DNA from: Ferriphaselus amnicola
GTDB lineage: Bacteria > Pseudomonadota > Gammaproteobacteria > Burkholderiales > Gallionellaceae
Assembly: GCF_000974685.2 (NCBI RefSeq)
Contig: NZ_AP018738.1
Coordinates: 2,294,001 to 2,358,000, forward strand
Direction of reading: 5' to 3'
Length of the DNA stretch: 64,000 bases
The notes beneath the pieces are model-generated. The model was not told the origin of the DNA, made no database searches, and saw only the letters and a list, made by a program, of their open reading frames with translations. Of this stretch, positions 53,763-63,616 are shown piece by piece (the stretch's first letter is position 1; each line of letters begins with the position of its first letter). The translations under genes were made by a program, and so were the position numbers.

Positions 53763-55898
53763 TCAGGCTGCCAGTTTGGAAAGATCGGCCACGCGGTTCA
53801 TCGCCGCGTGCAACTGCGCCAACAAGGCCAAACGATTCGCCCGCAAGGCAGGGTCTTCGGCATTGACCATCACGCTGTCGAAGAACGCATCCACTGGCAC
53901 GCGCAACGCGGCGAGTGCCTGCAACGAAGCGGTGTAGTCGCCTCGCTCGAACGCGGCATTCGCCTGCGGAGCGATCTCGCCCAGTGCGAAGTGCAGCGCC
54001 TGTTCAGCGGCTTCCGGCAACAGCGCGGCGTTGACCACGTTGCCGACCTCGCCTTCGACTTTCTTCAGGATGTTGCTGACGCGCTTGTTGGCGGCGGCGA
54101 GGGAGGCGGCTTCGGATAATGAAGTGAAAGCACGCACGGCTGCAAGTCGTTCTTGCACATCAGGCAATCGCTGAGGATGCTGCGAAAGAACGGCATCGAC
54201 TTCCTGTGCGCTGTAGCCTTGCTCACGCAAATTACCAGCTAGGCGATCAGAGAAGAAATCCTCAAGCCGGAGGCCGAAATTAAAACCAAAATCCTCTTGG
54301 GCTTGCTCTGACATTGTTTGTTGAAGTGTTGCTTCAAATGCCCTTGATGTTACCGAAAACAACATATCTAATCGTAGCGGCAACTTCTTTTCCATCAGTA
54401 TCCGAATCACCCCCAGCGCATGACGGCGCAGGGCGAAGGGGTCTTTGTCGCCGGTCGGGATCTGGCCGATTCCGAACATGCCTACCAGCGTCTCCAGCTT
54501 GTCAGCCAGCGCGACGCAGATGCCAACTGGATTGCGCGGCAGTTCGTCGCCCGCAAAGCGCGGCTTGTAGTGGTCTTCGATGGCGTAGGCCACGTCGTCC
54601 GGCAGGCCGTCGTGCTGGGCGTAGTAGCGGCCCATGATGCCTTGCAGCTCGGGGAACTCGCCGACCATGTCGGTCAGCAGGTCGGCCTTGGCCAACAGCG
54701 CGGCATGATCGGCCTTGCGCGCCAGCTCTTCGCCGCCGAGTTGTTGGCCGATGGCGCGGGCGATGGCTTGCACGCGCTCGACGCGCTCGCCTTGCGTGCC
54801 CAACTTGTTGTGGTAAACCACTTTGGACAGCCCCAGCACGCGCGCATCCAGCGGCTTCTTGCGATCCTGATCGAAGAAGAACTTGGCATCAGCCAGACGC
54901 GGACGCACCACGCGCTCGTTGCCGCCGACGACTAGGCTAGGGTCAGTCGGACGGATGTTGGAAACGATGAGGAACTTGTTGGTCAGCTTGCCGTTGGCAT
55001 CTAGCAGCGGGAAATACTTCTGGTTGGCCTTCATGGTGAGGATCAGGCATTCCTGCGGCACTTCAAGGAAAGCCTCCTCGAACTGTCCCAGCAACACGTT
55101 GGGACGCTCAACGAGCGCGGTCACTTCGTCCAGCAGCGCGTCGTCCTCAATCGGCTTCAGACCTTGAGCGGCAGCGGCGAGCTGGCGCACGATCTCGGCG
55201 CGGCGCGCTTCGAAGCTGGCGATCACTGCGCCTTCGGTTGCCAGTTGTTCGGCGTAGCTGTCGGCGCACTTTAGTGTCACCGTCGGGTTGGCCGCTTCGA
55301 AGCGATGGCCTTGCGTAGTATTGCCGGAGTTGAGCCCCAGCACCGCGATCGGCACGATTTCGCTGCCATGCAGCGCCACCAGTCCATGCGCCGGACGCAC
55401 GAAATTGACCGTCGTCCAACCGTCCGCCAATTGGTAGCCCATCACTTTGGGGATGGGCAGCTTGGCCAAGGCTTCTTCCAGCGCCTTTTGCAGGCCGTTG
55501 GCCAGCGTCGCACCGGCGACCATGCTGTCGTAGAACAAAGCTTCGTTCTTTCCATCCGGTGCGCGCTTGAGTTGCGCGACGGCTTCCGGCCCAGCACCCA
55601 AGCCAGCCAGCCGCTTGAGCAGCGCAGGCGTGGCATTGCCGTTGGCATCCAGACCGACCGTTACCGGCATCAGCTTCTGCGAAACGGGCTTATCGGCGGC
55701 CTTGGCGGCGACGTTGGCAACGTGTACGGCCAAGCGGCGCGGAGAGGCATACGAAGTGACAGCAGCGTCAGCAGCCGCTAGTCCTTGCACCTTCAGGCTA
55801 TCAGACAAAGTAGTAGCAAAACTTTCGCCCAGTTTCTTCAGTGCCTTGGGCGGCAGTTCTTCGACGAACAGTTCAACGAGTAGATTCTTGGTAGTCAT
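53763..55898 (-). CDS. glyS: glycyl-tRNA synthetase, beta subunit
   Basis: 711-residue subunit of the bacterial (alpha2beta2) glycyl-tRNA synthetase, holding tRNA-binding and HD-like parts. Start: KNLLVELFVEELPPKALKKL; GHRFEAANPTVTLK and the segment ECLILTMKANQKYFPLLDAN are characteristic. The C-terminal DALR-like region (SLQALAALRVPVDAFFDSVM) binds the anticodon. It follows glyQ by three bases. Confidence 0.96.
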   Translation of the reverse strand: MTTKNLLVELFVEELPPKALKKLGESFATTLSDSLKVQGLAAADAAVTSYASPRRLAVHVANVAAKAADKPVSQKLMPVTVGLDANGNATPALLKRLAGLGAGPEAVAQLKRAPDGKNEALFYDSMVAGATLANGLQKALEEALAKLPIPKVMGYQLADGWTTVNFVRPAHGLVALHGSEIVPIAVLGLNSGNTTQGHRFEAANPTVTLKCADSYAEQLATEGAVIASFEARRAEIVRQLAAAAQGLKPIEDDALLDEVTALVERPNVLLGQFEEAFLEVPQECLILTMKANQKYFPLLDANGKLTNKFLIVSNIRPTDPSLVVGGNERVVRPRLADAKFFFDQDRKKPLDARVLGLSKVVYHNKLGTQGERVERVQAIARAIGQQLGGEELARKADHAALLAKADLLTDMVGEFPELQGIMGRYYAQHDGLPDDVAYAIEDHYKPRFAGDELPRNPVGICVALADKLETLVGMFGIGQIPTGDKDPFALRRHALGVIRILMEKKLPLRLDMLFSVTSRAFEATLQQTMSEQAQEDFGFNFGLRLEDFFSDRLAGNLREQGYSAQEVDAVLSQHPQRLPDVQERLAAVRAFTSLSEAASLAAANKRVSNILKKVEGEVGNVVNAALLPEAAEQALHFALGEIAPQANAAFERGDYTASLQALAALRVPVDAFFDSVMVNAEDPALRANRLALLAQLHAAMNRVADLSKLAA

Positions 55899-55901
55899 GG
55901 T

Positions 55902-56819
55902 TCAAGCCGCCTTCTTTGCATTCTGCGCCAACACTTCTTCGGCCCATTCCTTGGGTGCCATCGGGAAGCCCAGCCGTTCGCGACTTTCGTAGTAGCTTTG
56001 TGCGACACCGCGCGCTAGGTTACGGATGCGGCCGATGTAAGCGGCGCGTTCCGTCACCGAGATCGCGCCGCGCGCGTCCAGCAGGTTGAAGCTGTGGGCG
56101 GCTTTCAGCACTTGTTCGTAGGCGGGCAGAGCGAGTTGATTTTCCATCAGGTGCTTGGCCTGCTTCTCGTAGCTGCCGAAGGCGTGCAGCAGAAACTCCA
56201 CATCGCTGTGCTCGAAGTTGTAGGTGGATTGCTCGACTTCGTTCTGGTGGAACACGTCACCATACTTCACGCCCGGCGCGTAGGTCAGGTCATAGACGTT
56301 CTCCACGCCTTGCAGGTACATGGCAAGGCGCTCCAGCCCGTAGGTGATCTCGCCGGTGATGGGCTTGCAGTTGATGCCGCCGACCTGTTGGAAATAGGTG
56401 AACTGGGTCACTTCCATGCCGTTCAGCCAGACTTCCCAACCTAGACCCCAAGCGCCCAGCGTGGGATTCTCCCAGTCGTCCTCGACGAAGCGGATGTCGT
56501 TCTGCTTGAGGTCGAAGCCCAGTGCTTCCAACGAGCCGAGATACAGCTCAAGGATGTTAGCCGGGGCAGGCTTCAGCACCACCTGAAACTGATAGTAATG
56601 CTGTAAACGGTTGGGATTCTCACCGTAGCGGCCATCCTTGGGACGGCGCGACGGCTGCACGTAAGCGGCTTTCCAAGGTTCTGGACCCAGTGCGCGCAGG
56701 AACGTGGCGGTGTGCGAAGTGCCCGCGCCGACTTCCATGTCGTAAGGCTGCAACAGGGCGCAGCCCTGTTTGTCCCAGTATTGCTGGAGGGTGAGGATGA
56801 TCTGTTGGAATGTAAGCAT
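55902..56819 (-). CDS. glyQ: glycyl-tRNA synthetase, alpha subunit
   Basis: 305-residue catalytic subunit. The start [20 protein letters not shown] is the usual N-terminus, so the ATG at 56819 is used although the frame runs up to 56894. Motifs: [40 protein letters not shown] and [20 protein letters not shown]. First gene of the glyQ-glyS-gmhB-plsC-metallopeptidase run. Confidence 0.96.
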   Translation of the reverse strand: MLTFQQIILTLQQYWDKQGCALLQPYDMEVGAGTSHTATFLRALGPEPWKAAYVQPSRRPKDGRYGENPNRLQHYYQFQVVLKPAPANILELYLGSLEALGFDLKQNDIRFVEDDWENPTLGAWGLGWEVWLNGMEVTQFTYFQQVGGINCKPITGEITYGLERLAMYLQGVENVYDLTYAPGVKYGDVFHQNEVEQSTYNFEHSDVEFLLHAFGSYEKQAKHLMENQLALPAYEQVLKAAHSFNLLDARGAISVTERAAYIGRIRNLARGVAQSYYESRERLGFPMAPKEWAEEVLAQNAKKAA

Positions 56820-57033
56820 TGCCCGAACCGGCGGTAATTTGCAAAGGCCGCATTTTACTGGTTTTCTGCCGAGTGAGTCAGCACAACCATACACCTAGTA
56901 TTCAGACCAGCGGAATGATTTCCGTAAATTCCCACAACTCCCACGGGCATTGCTTGATGCCGCTTGCGAATGAGCAAGGGATGCACTAAATTGCCCCCAT
57001 GTATGAGTCGAATTCGGCTTGGGTGACATCCAA

Positions 57034-57987
57034 ATGAACGGCAATAATTTGCAATCTGTGTACGGCGAAGTTCTCGCCGCGATCGAACGTAACGAGCTGA
57101 CCTTCCCAGTTTTTCCAGAAGTCGCCCACCGAGTACGCTCGCTGATCAATGATCCCGATGTTTCTGCGCAGGAGATCGTCTCGGCGATCTCAGGGGATGT
57201 AGCCATCTCTGCGCATCTGATCAAGGTCGCTAACAGTGCGGCCTTTTCCAACCTGCCCAAGGTTGAGAATCTGCGCCAAGCCATCTCTCGCTTGGGCTAC
57301 ATGCAAATCCACAATCTGGTATTGCATGTCACTTTGGGGCAGCTGATTAGCCCCCGCGATCCGATCATCAGTCGCTATCTCTCTAACTACTGGTCAAATA
57401 ACCGAGAAGTCGCGGCTCACTGTTTTGTGCTGGCTAAGACCCATTCCAAGCTCGACCCCGATCGGGCGATGCTGGCGGGCTTGCTGCACAATATCGGAGC
57501 CGTTCCCTTGTGCCTCTATCTCGATACGCCCGAATTCAAACTGGATGCCGAAGAGCTGTATGAGTTGATCGAGAAGCTTCACGTCCAGACCGGCGTTCAG
57601 ATGCTGCGCACATGGAATTTTCCTGACTCGATGATCGAGATCATTGCCGGAAACGAGACCATTGATGAGCACGCCCCCTGTTATGCCGACCTGATCAAAG
57701 TGGCGATTTTGTTGACTCATCCCGCCGGAAAAGAGATCGACTGTAGCGAAGTGAAGCCGGCCAAACGGTTAGACCTAGACTCAGAAGTGTGTCTGAATTT
57801 TGAAGTGCGATTTGCGACTCAACTCGCTCATGCTCGAAGTCTGCTAGGCATCGAGCCAAAACAGCAGACTCAAGAGACTTCGACCGCCATGCCTCCGCCG
57901 AAGAGAATAGCTCGCCCCGCACCACAAGTTAGCACGCCCAAACCGGGGCTGCTGGCAGCCATCTTCCGACTATTCGGAATCCATTAG
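57034..57987 (+). CDS. HDOD-domain signalling protein
   Basis: About 317 residues. An HDOD domain fills most of it: [60 protein letters not shown] and [13 protein letters not shown]. The metal residues of true HD phosphohydrolases are only partly kept, as is usual for HDOD, so it is probably a regulator and not an enzyme. A Pro-rich tail ends in a short hydrophobic end. The ATG at 57034 is used, with GGGTGA upstream. It converges with the GIY-YIG gene, with a four-base overlap of the ends. Confidence 0.88.
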   Translation: MNGNNLQSVYGEVLAAIERNELTFPVFPEVAHRVRSLINDPDVSAQEIVSAISGDVAISAHLIKVANSAAFSNLPKVENLRQAISRLGYMQIHNLVLHVTLGQLISPRDPIISRYLSNYWSNNREVAAHCFVLAKTHSKLDPDRAMLAGLLHNIGAVPLCLYLDTPEFKLDAEELYELIEKLHVQTGVQMLRTWNFPDSMIEIIAGNETIDEHAPCYADLIKVAILLTHPAGKEIDCSEVKPAKRLDLDSEVCLNFEVRFATQLAHARSLLGIEPKQQTQETSTAMPPPKRIARPAPQVSTPKPGLLAAIFRLFGIH

Positions 57988-58247
57988 TCAGCGCTCACAG
58001 TTGATGTGGCGATCAAACTCAGCTTTTGGCTACGGCTCAACTTTTTGATCGCCATCTCGCGCTTCAACGTGGCCGACTTATCCGCGTGACTTTCCATATA
58101 AACCAGCGCCACCGGAGTGCGGCTGCGCGTGTACTTCGCACCTATGCCAGCATTGTGAGCGGCAAGGCGTTTTTCGAGGTCATTGGTGATGCCGCAATAC
58201 AGCGTGCCGTCGGCGCATTCGAGCAGGTAGCAGATCCAGCTAGGCAT
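57984..58247 (-). CDS. GIY-YIG nuclease-domain protein (UPF0213/YhbQ-like)
   Basis: 87 residues, one GIY-YIG domain: [40 protein letters not shown], then [20 protein letters not shown]. This short type is common in bacteria; DNA-damage or DNA-processing roles have been proposed. It lies nine bases after the lnt stop. Confidence 0.92.
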   Translation of the reverse strand: MPSWICYLLECADGTLYCGITNDLEKRLAAHNAGIGAKYTRSRTPVALVYMESHADKSATLKREMAIKKLSRSQKLSLIATSTVSAD

Positions 58248-58256
58248 CCACTCTCC

Positions 58257-59759
58257 CTAATCCTCTTCCGCCTGCGGGAGAGGGAATGATTTACGCAGCA
58301 ACCTCGCGCCGCCCAGCATAAACACCAGCAAGCCCAGCACCAGCAGATTGCCCCAGCGGGCATACGGTGTCAGGCCGGTATAGCCTTGCGCCATGCCGAT
58401 CAGCACCGCCTCTTGGAATTGCGGCAGCGCGGCTTGCACCTTACCGTCGCGTCCGATGATGGAGGTAATGCCGGTGTTGGTGGCCCGCAGCATCATGCGA
58501 CCGCTCTCAAGGGCGCGCATCTGCGATATCTGATTGTGCTGGGCAGCGGCGTGGGAGTGGCCATACCACGCATCATTGGTGACATTCACCAGCAAGGTGG
58601 CCGTCGCCAAGGGACGCACGATCTCTTCGCCGAACACGTCTTCGTAGCAGATGTTGACCGCGACTTTTTGGCCAGCGACCTCCAGTGGTGCTTGCGTCGT
58701 ACCACCGCGCGCCAGATCGGACATGGGGATCTGCAATACGTCGTTGATGAGTGCGCCCAGCAGCGGTCGCAGCGGAATGAATTCGCCGAACGGCACCAGA
58801 TGGTTCTTGCGGTAGTGCTGCTCGGGCGATGCACCTAGACTGAGCACGCTATTGAAGTAGCGCTCCCCTTCGCGCTCGAACAGGCCGAGCAGCACATCGC
58901 CCCGACGGGCTTGCAGCGGTGTGGTGATCGCGGCAACGTAGTCCGGCGGCAGTTGTTCGCGCAACAATGGCAGCGCAGATTCTGGGAGCACGACTAGGCG
59001 GGCATCGCCACTTTGGGCGATCAGATCGCGATACAGGTCGAGCGTACCCAGCCTGAACCCTTCCTCGAACTTGCGCTCCTGTGGGATGTTGCCCTGCACC
59101 AGTGCCACTTTGAGCGGTGCACCTTGCGGCTGCGTCCATTCGACCAAACGTAGTGCAGCGCCCGCCAGCCACAACACGGCCAGCACACCAAGTGCAGCCT
59201 TACGCTTTTCCGTCCACGCCCAAGCCAACAGCCCTGCGCTGACCACAACTAGTAACGAAACGCCATAAAGTCCGACCAGCGGCGCATAGCCTGCTAACGG
59301 GCTTGGGGGTGTTTGCGAATAGCCGAGTGACAACCACGGAAAACCAGTGAGCAAATAGCCGCGTACCAGTTCGAGGGCGACCCAACACGCGGGCATCGCC
59401 AGCGTCAACCTCACCCAAGCATGTGCGGTGCAGCGCGCTTGCACGTACCCAACCAACCCTGGAAGCAAGGCAAGGAAGGCCGCAAATAACAGTATCGCCC
59501 CCGCAGCCAGCGGCGCGACCATGCCGCCGTAATCATGCAGGGCAACGTAAAGCCAGCTGACACCTGCCACAAACAAACCCAAGCCGAACGACCAGCCAAA
59601 TTTGAACGCCGCCCATGCAGAATCCGCTCGCAGCCACAGGACAAAGAGGGTTGCGATAGAAATGACAGGAACAAGAAACAGGCCGAATGGGGCGAAGCCG
59701 ACCACGGCTGCTGCTCCGGCGAGAAAGGCAAACACGGAATAGCGACCGGAAAATTTCAT
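58257..59759 (-). CDS. lnt: apolipoprotein N-acyltransferase
   Basis: 500-residue inner-membrane enzyme adding the third acyl chain to lipoproteins. About six N-terminal helices are followed by a periplasmic nitrilase-like domain, with catalytic Glu in VVLPESALPLL, Lys in YRKNHLVPFGEF and Cys in VNICYEDVFGEEIV. A last helix closes the protein (LLVLGLLVFMLGGARLL). It lies upstream of the GIY-YIG gene and about 50 bp from dapB. Confidence 0.96.
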   Translation of the reverse strand: MKFSGRYSVFAFLAGAAAVVGFAPFGLFLVPVISIATLFVLWLRADSAWAAFKFGWSFGLGLFVAGVSWLYVALHDYGGMVAPLAAGAILLFAAFLALLPGLVGYVQARCTAHAWVRLTLAMPACWVALELVRGYLLTGFPWLSLGYSQTPPSPLAGYAPLVGLYGVSLLVVVSAGLLAWAWTEKRKAALGVLAVLWLAGAALRLVEWTQPQGAPLKVALVQGNIPQERKFEEGFRLGTLDLYRDLIAQSGDARLVVLPESALPLLREQLPPDYVAAITTPLQARRGDVLLGLFEREGERYFNSVLSLGASPEQHYRKNHLVPFGEFIPLRPLLGALINDVLQIPMSDLARGGTTQAPLEVAGQKVAVNICYEDVFGEEIVRPLATATLLVNVTNDAWYGHSHAAAQHNQISQMRALESGRMMLRATNTGITSIIGRDGKVQAALPQFQEAVLIGMAQGYTGLTPYARWGNLLVLGLLVFMLGGARLLRKSFPLPQAEED

Positions 59760-59811
59760 GTGGAAACTCAGTATTCCCCCTCCTTCAAGGGCGAGGGAGG
59801 GGATGTGTGGA

Positions 59812-60615
59812 TTACTTCAGATTCAGCACGTCCTGCATGTCGTACATCCCAGCGGGATTTGCTTGCAGGAAGCGCGCTGCGCGCAGGGCACCCAGCGCAA
59901 AGGTGGCACGGCTGCTGGCTTTGTGGGTAATCTCAATGCGCTCGCCAATGCCTGCGTACAGTACGGTGTGGTCCCCGACGATGTCGCCGCCGCGCACAGT
60001 GGCGAAGCCGATGGTGGATGGGTCGCGCTCGCCGGTGACGCCTTCGCGACCATACACGGCACACTGCTCCAGATCGCGTCCCAAGGTACGGGCGATGACT
60101 TCACCCAAACCCAGCGCGGTGCCCGAAGGCGCATCCACTTTGTGGCGGTGGTGCGCCTCGATGATCTCGATGTCGTAGCCGTGGGAGAGCACGCGCGAAG
60201 CGGTTTCCAGCAACTTGAACACCAGATTTACGCCCACGCTCATGTTAGGGGCAAACACGACACCGATGCGCTGCGCCGCTGCGCCCAGCACAGCCTTTTC
60301 CTGCGCGGAAAAGCCGGTCGTGCCGATGACGATGTTCACGCCATGTTGCTGGCAAATCTCTAGATGATGCAGTGTACCTTCGGGGCGGGTAAAGTCGATC
60401 AGCACGTCGGCACCTTGCAGTGCCGCAGCGGCATCCGCTGTGACGATCACACCGCGCGTACCGCCGAACTCGCTTGCATCCTTGCCCAAGTGTGGGCTGG
60501 TGGCATGATCCAGCGCAGCATGTAGCGCCAGATCATCCGCTTGCTCTACACAGTTCAACAACACTCGCCCCATGCGCCCGCTGCAACCAGCGATAGCAAC
60601 TTTAAGCGCGCTCAT
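59812..60615 (-). CDS. dapB: 4-hydroxy-tetrahydrodipicolinate reductase
   Basis: 267-residue enzyme of lysine and meso-diaminopimelate synthesis. NAD(P)H-binding GCSGRMGR at the N-terminus, [15 protein letters not shown], and the active-site [13 protein letters not shown]. The start overlaps the bamE stop by four bases (ATGA), a gene pair usual in betaproteobacteria. Confidence 0.96.
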   Translation of the reverse strand: MSALKVAIAGCSGRMGRVLLNCVEQADDLALHAALDHATSPHLGKDASEFGGTRGVIVTADAAAALQGADVLIDFTRPEGTLHHLEICQQHGVNIVIGTTGFSAQEKAVLGAAAQRIGVVFAPNMSVGVNLVFKLLETASRVLSHGYDIEIIEAHHRHKVDAPSGTALGLGEVIARTLGRDLEQCAVYGREGVTGERDPSTIGFATVRGGDIVGDHTVLYAGIGERIEITHKASSRATFALGALRAARFLQANPAGMYDMQDVLNLK

Positions 60616-60935
60616 TGCTTAGCTCCAAGGGTCGGGCCGTCTTCCAGTCGCACCAGAACCTCGTCCTCGAAGTAGGCGGTTAAACGTGTCTGGCCAACGA
60701 GCTCTCCCTCTTGTTCGAGACGATAAACGTAGTCCCAGCGATTAGCGTGGAAAGGATCGGCAATCATCGGTGTGCCTAGCGCCGCTTTGACCTGCAAGCG
60801 TGTCATGCCGATTTTGACCCGTTCGCGCATCTCTGGCGTGATCACGTTGCCCTGACGGATTTCGATCATATGAGGGGTAAGAACGCCGCTGCACGAAGCC
60901 AGCAGCAAAGTAAGGATGAGCAGAAGAAAACGCAT
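60612..60935 (-). CDS. bamE: outer membrane assembly lipoprotein BamE
   Basis: Small lipoprotein of the beta-barrel assembly machine. The signal [17 protein letters not shown] ends in a lipobox. The SmpA/OmlA fold is shown by [40 protein letters not shown] and [14 protein letters not shown]. The ATG at 60935 is preferred over 60968 because it gives a normal lipoprotein signal. It is cotranscribed with dapB. Confidence 0.93.
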   Translation of the reverse strand: MRFLLLILTLLLASCSGVLTPHMIEIRQGNVITPEMRERVKIGMTRLQVKAALGTPMIADPFHANRWDYVYRLEQEGELVGQTRLTAYFEDEVLVRLEDGPTLGAKQ

Positions 60936-60994
60936 GGTGTCAGCCAGTGAACTCAGGAAAGGGCGCATGATACCTCAAGCGCCCTGCCCCGACA

Positions 60995-63514
60995 TTAGTG
61001 GCGAGCGGTAGTGGACTTACTGACCGCGCCAGCTTCTTCACGCACGATGCGCCATCCCTGAGCTGTTTTCTCCAGCATCAGTGTCTTGCTGACCACATCG
61101 CGGTAGTTATCCGAACGATAGCGTTGGGTAAACTGCGCCTTCGCGTGACTTTCATCCAGCGCTTCCACCCGTAGTCCTTCGACAGCGACTTCGATCGCCT
61201 TAGCCTTGCCGACCCGCGCTCTGCGTTGAGCCTCCCAAGCCGCAAGATCTTCCCCTCCCGCAGGTTGGAAGCTCTCCCCGTAGCACGCCAGATAGCCAGC
61301 AATGTCCCGTGCCGCCCAGACCTTGGCCCAAGTTGTCACGAAATCGGTCACGCTCTGAGTCAGCGCCACTACCTGAGGGTCAGACTTGGCCACTTCGGCT
61401 GCTTGAGCAGCCGCCTTAGCCTCTGCCGCTTTGCTGCGAGCCGCTTCCGCATCGGCTTCCGCTTTAGCTCGGGCAGCCTCCGCCTTGGCTTTCGTGGCTT
61501 CAGCCTTGGCCGCTTCGACTCTTGCCTGCTCTGCCTTAGCGACCTCGACCTTAGCTCGCGCTACTTCGGCATCCGCATCTGCTTTGGCCTTAGCAGCATC
61601 AAGCTTAGCTTTTGCCGCATCAGCCTTGGCTTTAGCCGCTTCTGCTTTCACTGCTTCCGCCTTAGCCACTTCGATTCTGGCTGCCTCTGCATTAGCCTTA
61701 GCGGCTTGACTGTCAGCTTCAGCCTTCGCTTTAGCTGCGTCGGCCTTAGCTTTGCTTGCTTCTGCCCTAGCGGTTTCTGCCTTCGCCGCGTCGGCCTCAG
61801 CCTTGACTCTAGCCGCCTCCAATCTAGCCTTCTCTGCATCGGCCTTGGCTTTAGCCGCTTCCGCTTTCACTGCTTCCGCCTTTGCCACTTCGATTCTGGC
61901 CGCCTCAGCATTAGCCTTAGCAGCTTGACTGTCAGCCACTGCCTTCGCTTTAGCTGCGTCGGCTTGAGCTGCTTCAGGCAATCTACTTGCAGCCACACCC
62001 GACTGTTCCGCCATGATCATCCACTGACCACTCACCTTTTCCATGATCAGCGATTTCTCTCTAGCATTCTCACGATAAACATCCGAGCGGAAAGACTGAG
62101 CGAACTTAACCTCAGCATGAGTCTCATCTTTAAGGTTGATCACCGGATTTTCGATGCCCACCTCAATGTACTTCACCCGTTTGAAATACTCACGGCGGCG
62201 CTGTTCCCATGCTGCCTTGGCAGAGCCATCCTCGGGCGCAAAGGTAGCACCATAATGAGCGATGAAGGCATCGGCATCACGCGAGCTCCATGCGTGTGAC
62301 CACGCTTGCACCGCTGCCCAAATCTCCAACCCCACGCTGGCCGAATCGACAGTTCTAATGCTTTGCACGTTGGCCGCTTCTGCATTAGCTGCTTCTACCT
62401 TAGCTGCTTCCGCCTTAGCTGCTTCTACCTTAGCTGCTTCTGCCTTAGCTGCTTCTGCCTTGGCTGCTTCTGCCTTGGCTGCTTCTGCCTTGGCTGCTTC
62501 TGCCTTAGCCGCTTCCGCCTTGGCTGCTTCTGCCTTAGCCGCTTCCGCCTTGGCTGCTTCTGCCTTGGCTATTTCAATTTTAGCCAGCTGATATTCAGCC
62601 AAACGAGGATCGGCTTGCTCTGCCACAATCTTCCACGCAGCACCCATTCGCTCCAATGTGAGCATCTTCCTGCTGGTTTCTTTGAACACATCGGATTGAA
62701 AAGCTTGGGTAAACCGCACATCAGCACGCCCGGGCCCCTTAAACTCTATTGTCTGCTCAGTCAAATCGACGTTAATGGACTTGACCTTGGCGAAGTAGTC
62801 ACGACGGCGCTTCTGCCAGGCATCAAAGCTAGTGCCATCGTTTGGTCTGAAGCGTGTTCCGTAGTAACCGATGAAAGCGGCAGCATCTTTTGCTGTCCAC
62901 GCTTTAACCCAAGCCTGAACCACCCCCCAAACTTCCTCCTCGGAATTGCTATTCAACATTGAGGTTGAGACTGCGGCAGGAGCAATGATCGGCGCTGACT
63001 TGGGCAACTCGGCTACTTTAGTATCGGCTATCGGGTCGATTCTCGATGAAAGTGACTGCTCTTCCGTAATCATCCATAGCCCGCCCATTTTGGACAAAGA
63101 CATTGTCTTTTCATCCAGCGCTTGATTTTGTCCCATTCTTACCGACTGAGTGAAACGCACTTTGGCATGCTTGTCGTCAAGTAGATGTATAGCTGGGAAC
63201 GCGACCATCACCTCTACCAACTTGATCTGCCTAAAATACACCCGCCGGCGCGCACTCCAGTCGGCGAAAGTAGATCCGTCATCCGGCCTAAAATCTTTAG
63301 AATAAAAAGCCAAGAATGAATATGCGTCACGCGCAGACCATGCCGCAGCCCAATCTTGCACGGCATGCCAGACTTCCTCTTCAACTCCGCGTAAGGGAGG
63401 GGAGGCGGACGCTGAGGATTGCAATGGTACAGACGGAGTAGGAACAGCTTCAGCTAGCGCTGAACTGCCGCAGACGGCAAACAGAACAGAGGCGACGATG
63501 ATCTTGATTCGCAT
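60995..63514 (-). CDS. secreted protein with four NTF2-like domains and TolA-like repeats
   Basis: 839 residues from the ATG at 63514, which opens a clear signal peptide (MRIKIIVASVLFAVCGSSAL, then AEA). Four related domains of about 115 residues lie near 45-155, 190-305, 391-505 and 713-830. Each begins VW-x2-VQxW-x3-Wxx(R/K)D and contains YF-x2-(V/I)K and a WxIxxEQ-like end. They resemble NTF2/SnoaL-like (DUF4440) folds. Domains 2-3 and 3-4 are separated by Ala/Lys/Glu repeats (near 305-385 and 518-706) like the TolA helix, with a pentapeptide AKAEA repeated many times. A periplasm-spanning or envelope role is possible. The function is unknown. It sits between recN and bamE. Confidence 0.8.
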   Translation of the reverse strand: MRIKIIVASVLFAVCGSSALAEAVPTPSVPLQSSASASPPLRGVEEEVWHAVQDWAAAWSARDAYSFLAFYSKDFRPDDGSTFADWSARRRVYFRQIKLVEVMVAFPAIHLLDDKHAKVRFTQSVRMGQNQALDEKTMSLSKMGGLWMITEEQSLSSRIDPIADTKVAELPKSAPIIAPAAVSTSMLNSNSEEEVWGVVQAWVKAWTAKDAAAFIGYYGTRFRPNDGTSFDAWQKRRRDYFAKVKSINVDLTEQTIEFKGPGRADVRFTQAFQSDVFKETSRKMLTLERMGAAWKIVAEQADPRLAEYQLAKIEIAKAEAAKAEAAKAEAAKAEAAKAEAAKAEAAKAEAAKAEAAKAEAAKVEAAKAEAAKVEAANAEAANVQSIRTVDSASVGLEIWAAVQAWSHAWSSRDADAFIAHYGATFAPEDGSAKAAWEQRRREYFKRVKYIEVGIENPVINLKDETHAEVKFAQSFRSDVYRENAREKSLIMEKVSGQWMIMAEQSGVAASRLPEAAQADAAKAKAVADSQAAKANAEAARIEVAKAEAVKAEAAKAKADAEKARLEAARVKAEADAAKAETARAEASKAKADAAKAKAEADSQAAKANAEAARIEVAKAEAVKAEAAKAKADAAKAKLDAAKAKADADAEVARAKVEVAKAEQARVEAAKAEATKAKAEAARAKAEADAEAARSKAAEAKAAAQAAEVAKSDPQVVALTQSVTDFVTTWAKVWAARDIAGYLACYGESFQPAGGEDLAAWEAQRRARVGKAKAIEVAVEGLRVEALDESHAKAQFTQRYRSDNYRDVVSKTLMLEKTAQGWRIVREEAGAVSKSTTARH
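61628..61962 (-). repeat. 219-bp-spaced duplicated segment in the repeat protein gene
   Basis: About 117 bp beginning ggctttagccgctt at 61628 recurs at 61847 with few changes. It encodes the sequence SQAAKANAEAARIEVAKAEA twice, 73 residues apart. This shows a recent internal duplication of coding DNA. Confidence 0.75.
62367..62580 (-). repeat. 15-bp tandem repeats encoding AKAEA
   Basis: About fourteen back-to-back copies of a 15-bp unit (on the plus strand gcttctgccttagct and close variants) within the NTF2/TolA-like gene. The units differ mostly at third positions. Copy number may vary between strains by slippage without breaking the frame. Confidence 0.85.
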
Positions 63515-63616
63515 AGAAAAACCTTTCAGAAAGTAGGCATAATGATACAGCACATATTTACCCTTCCTCTACAGGATTTCACTTAGTGCGTAAAAAAACC
63601 AACCGTGCGGGAAGTA

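Noticed and set aside
61226-62299. 357-residue Ser/Leu/Phe/Cys-rich frame opposite the repeat protein
   Set aside because: It is the reverse reading of Ala/Lys/Glu repeats; it has no start signal and the sense frame has a signal peptide and domains.
62367-62580. Tandem repeat array considered as CRISPR
   Set aside because: Units are 15 bp with no spacers and lie inside an open coding frame.
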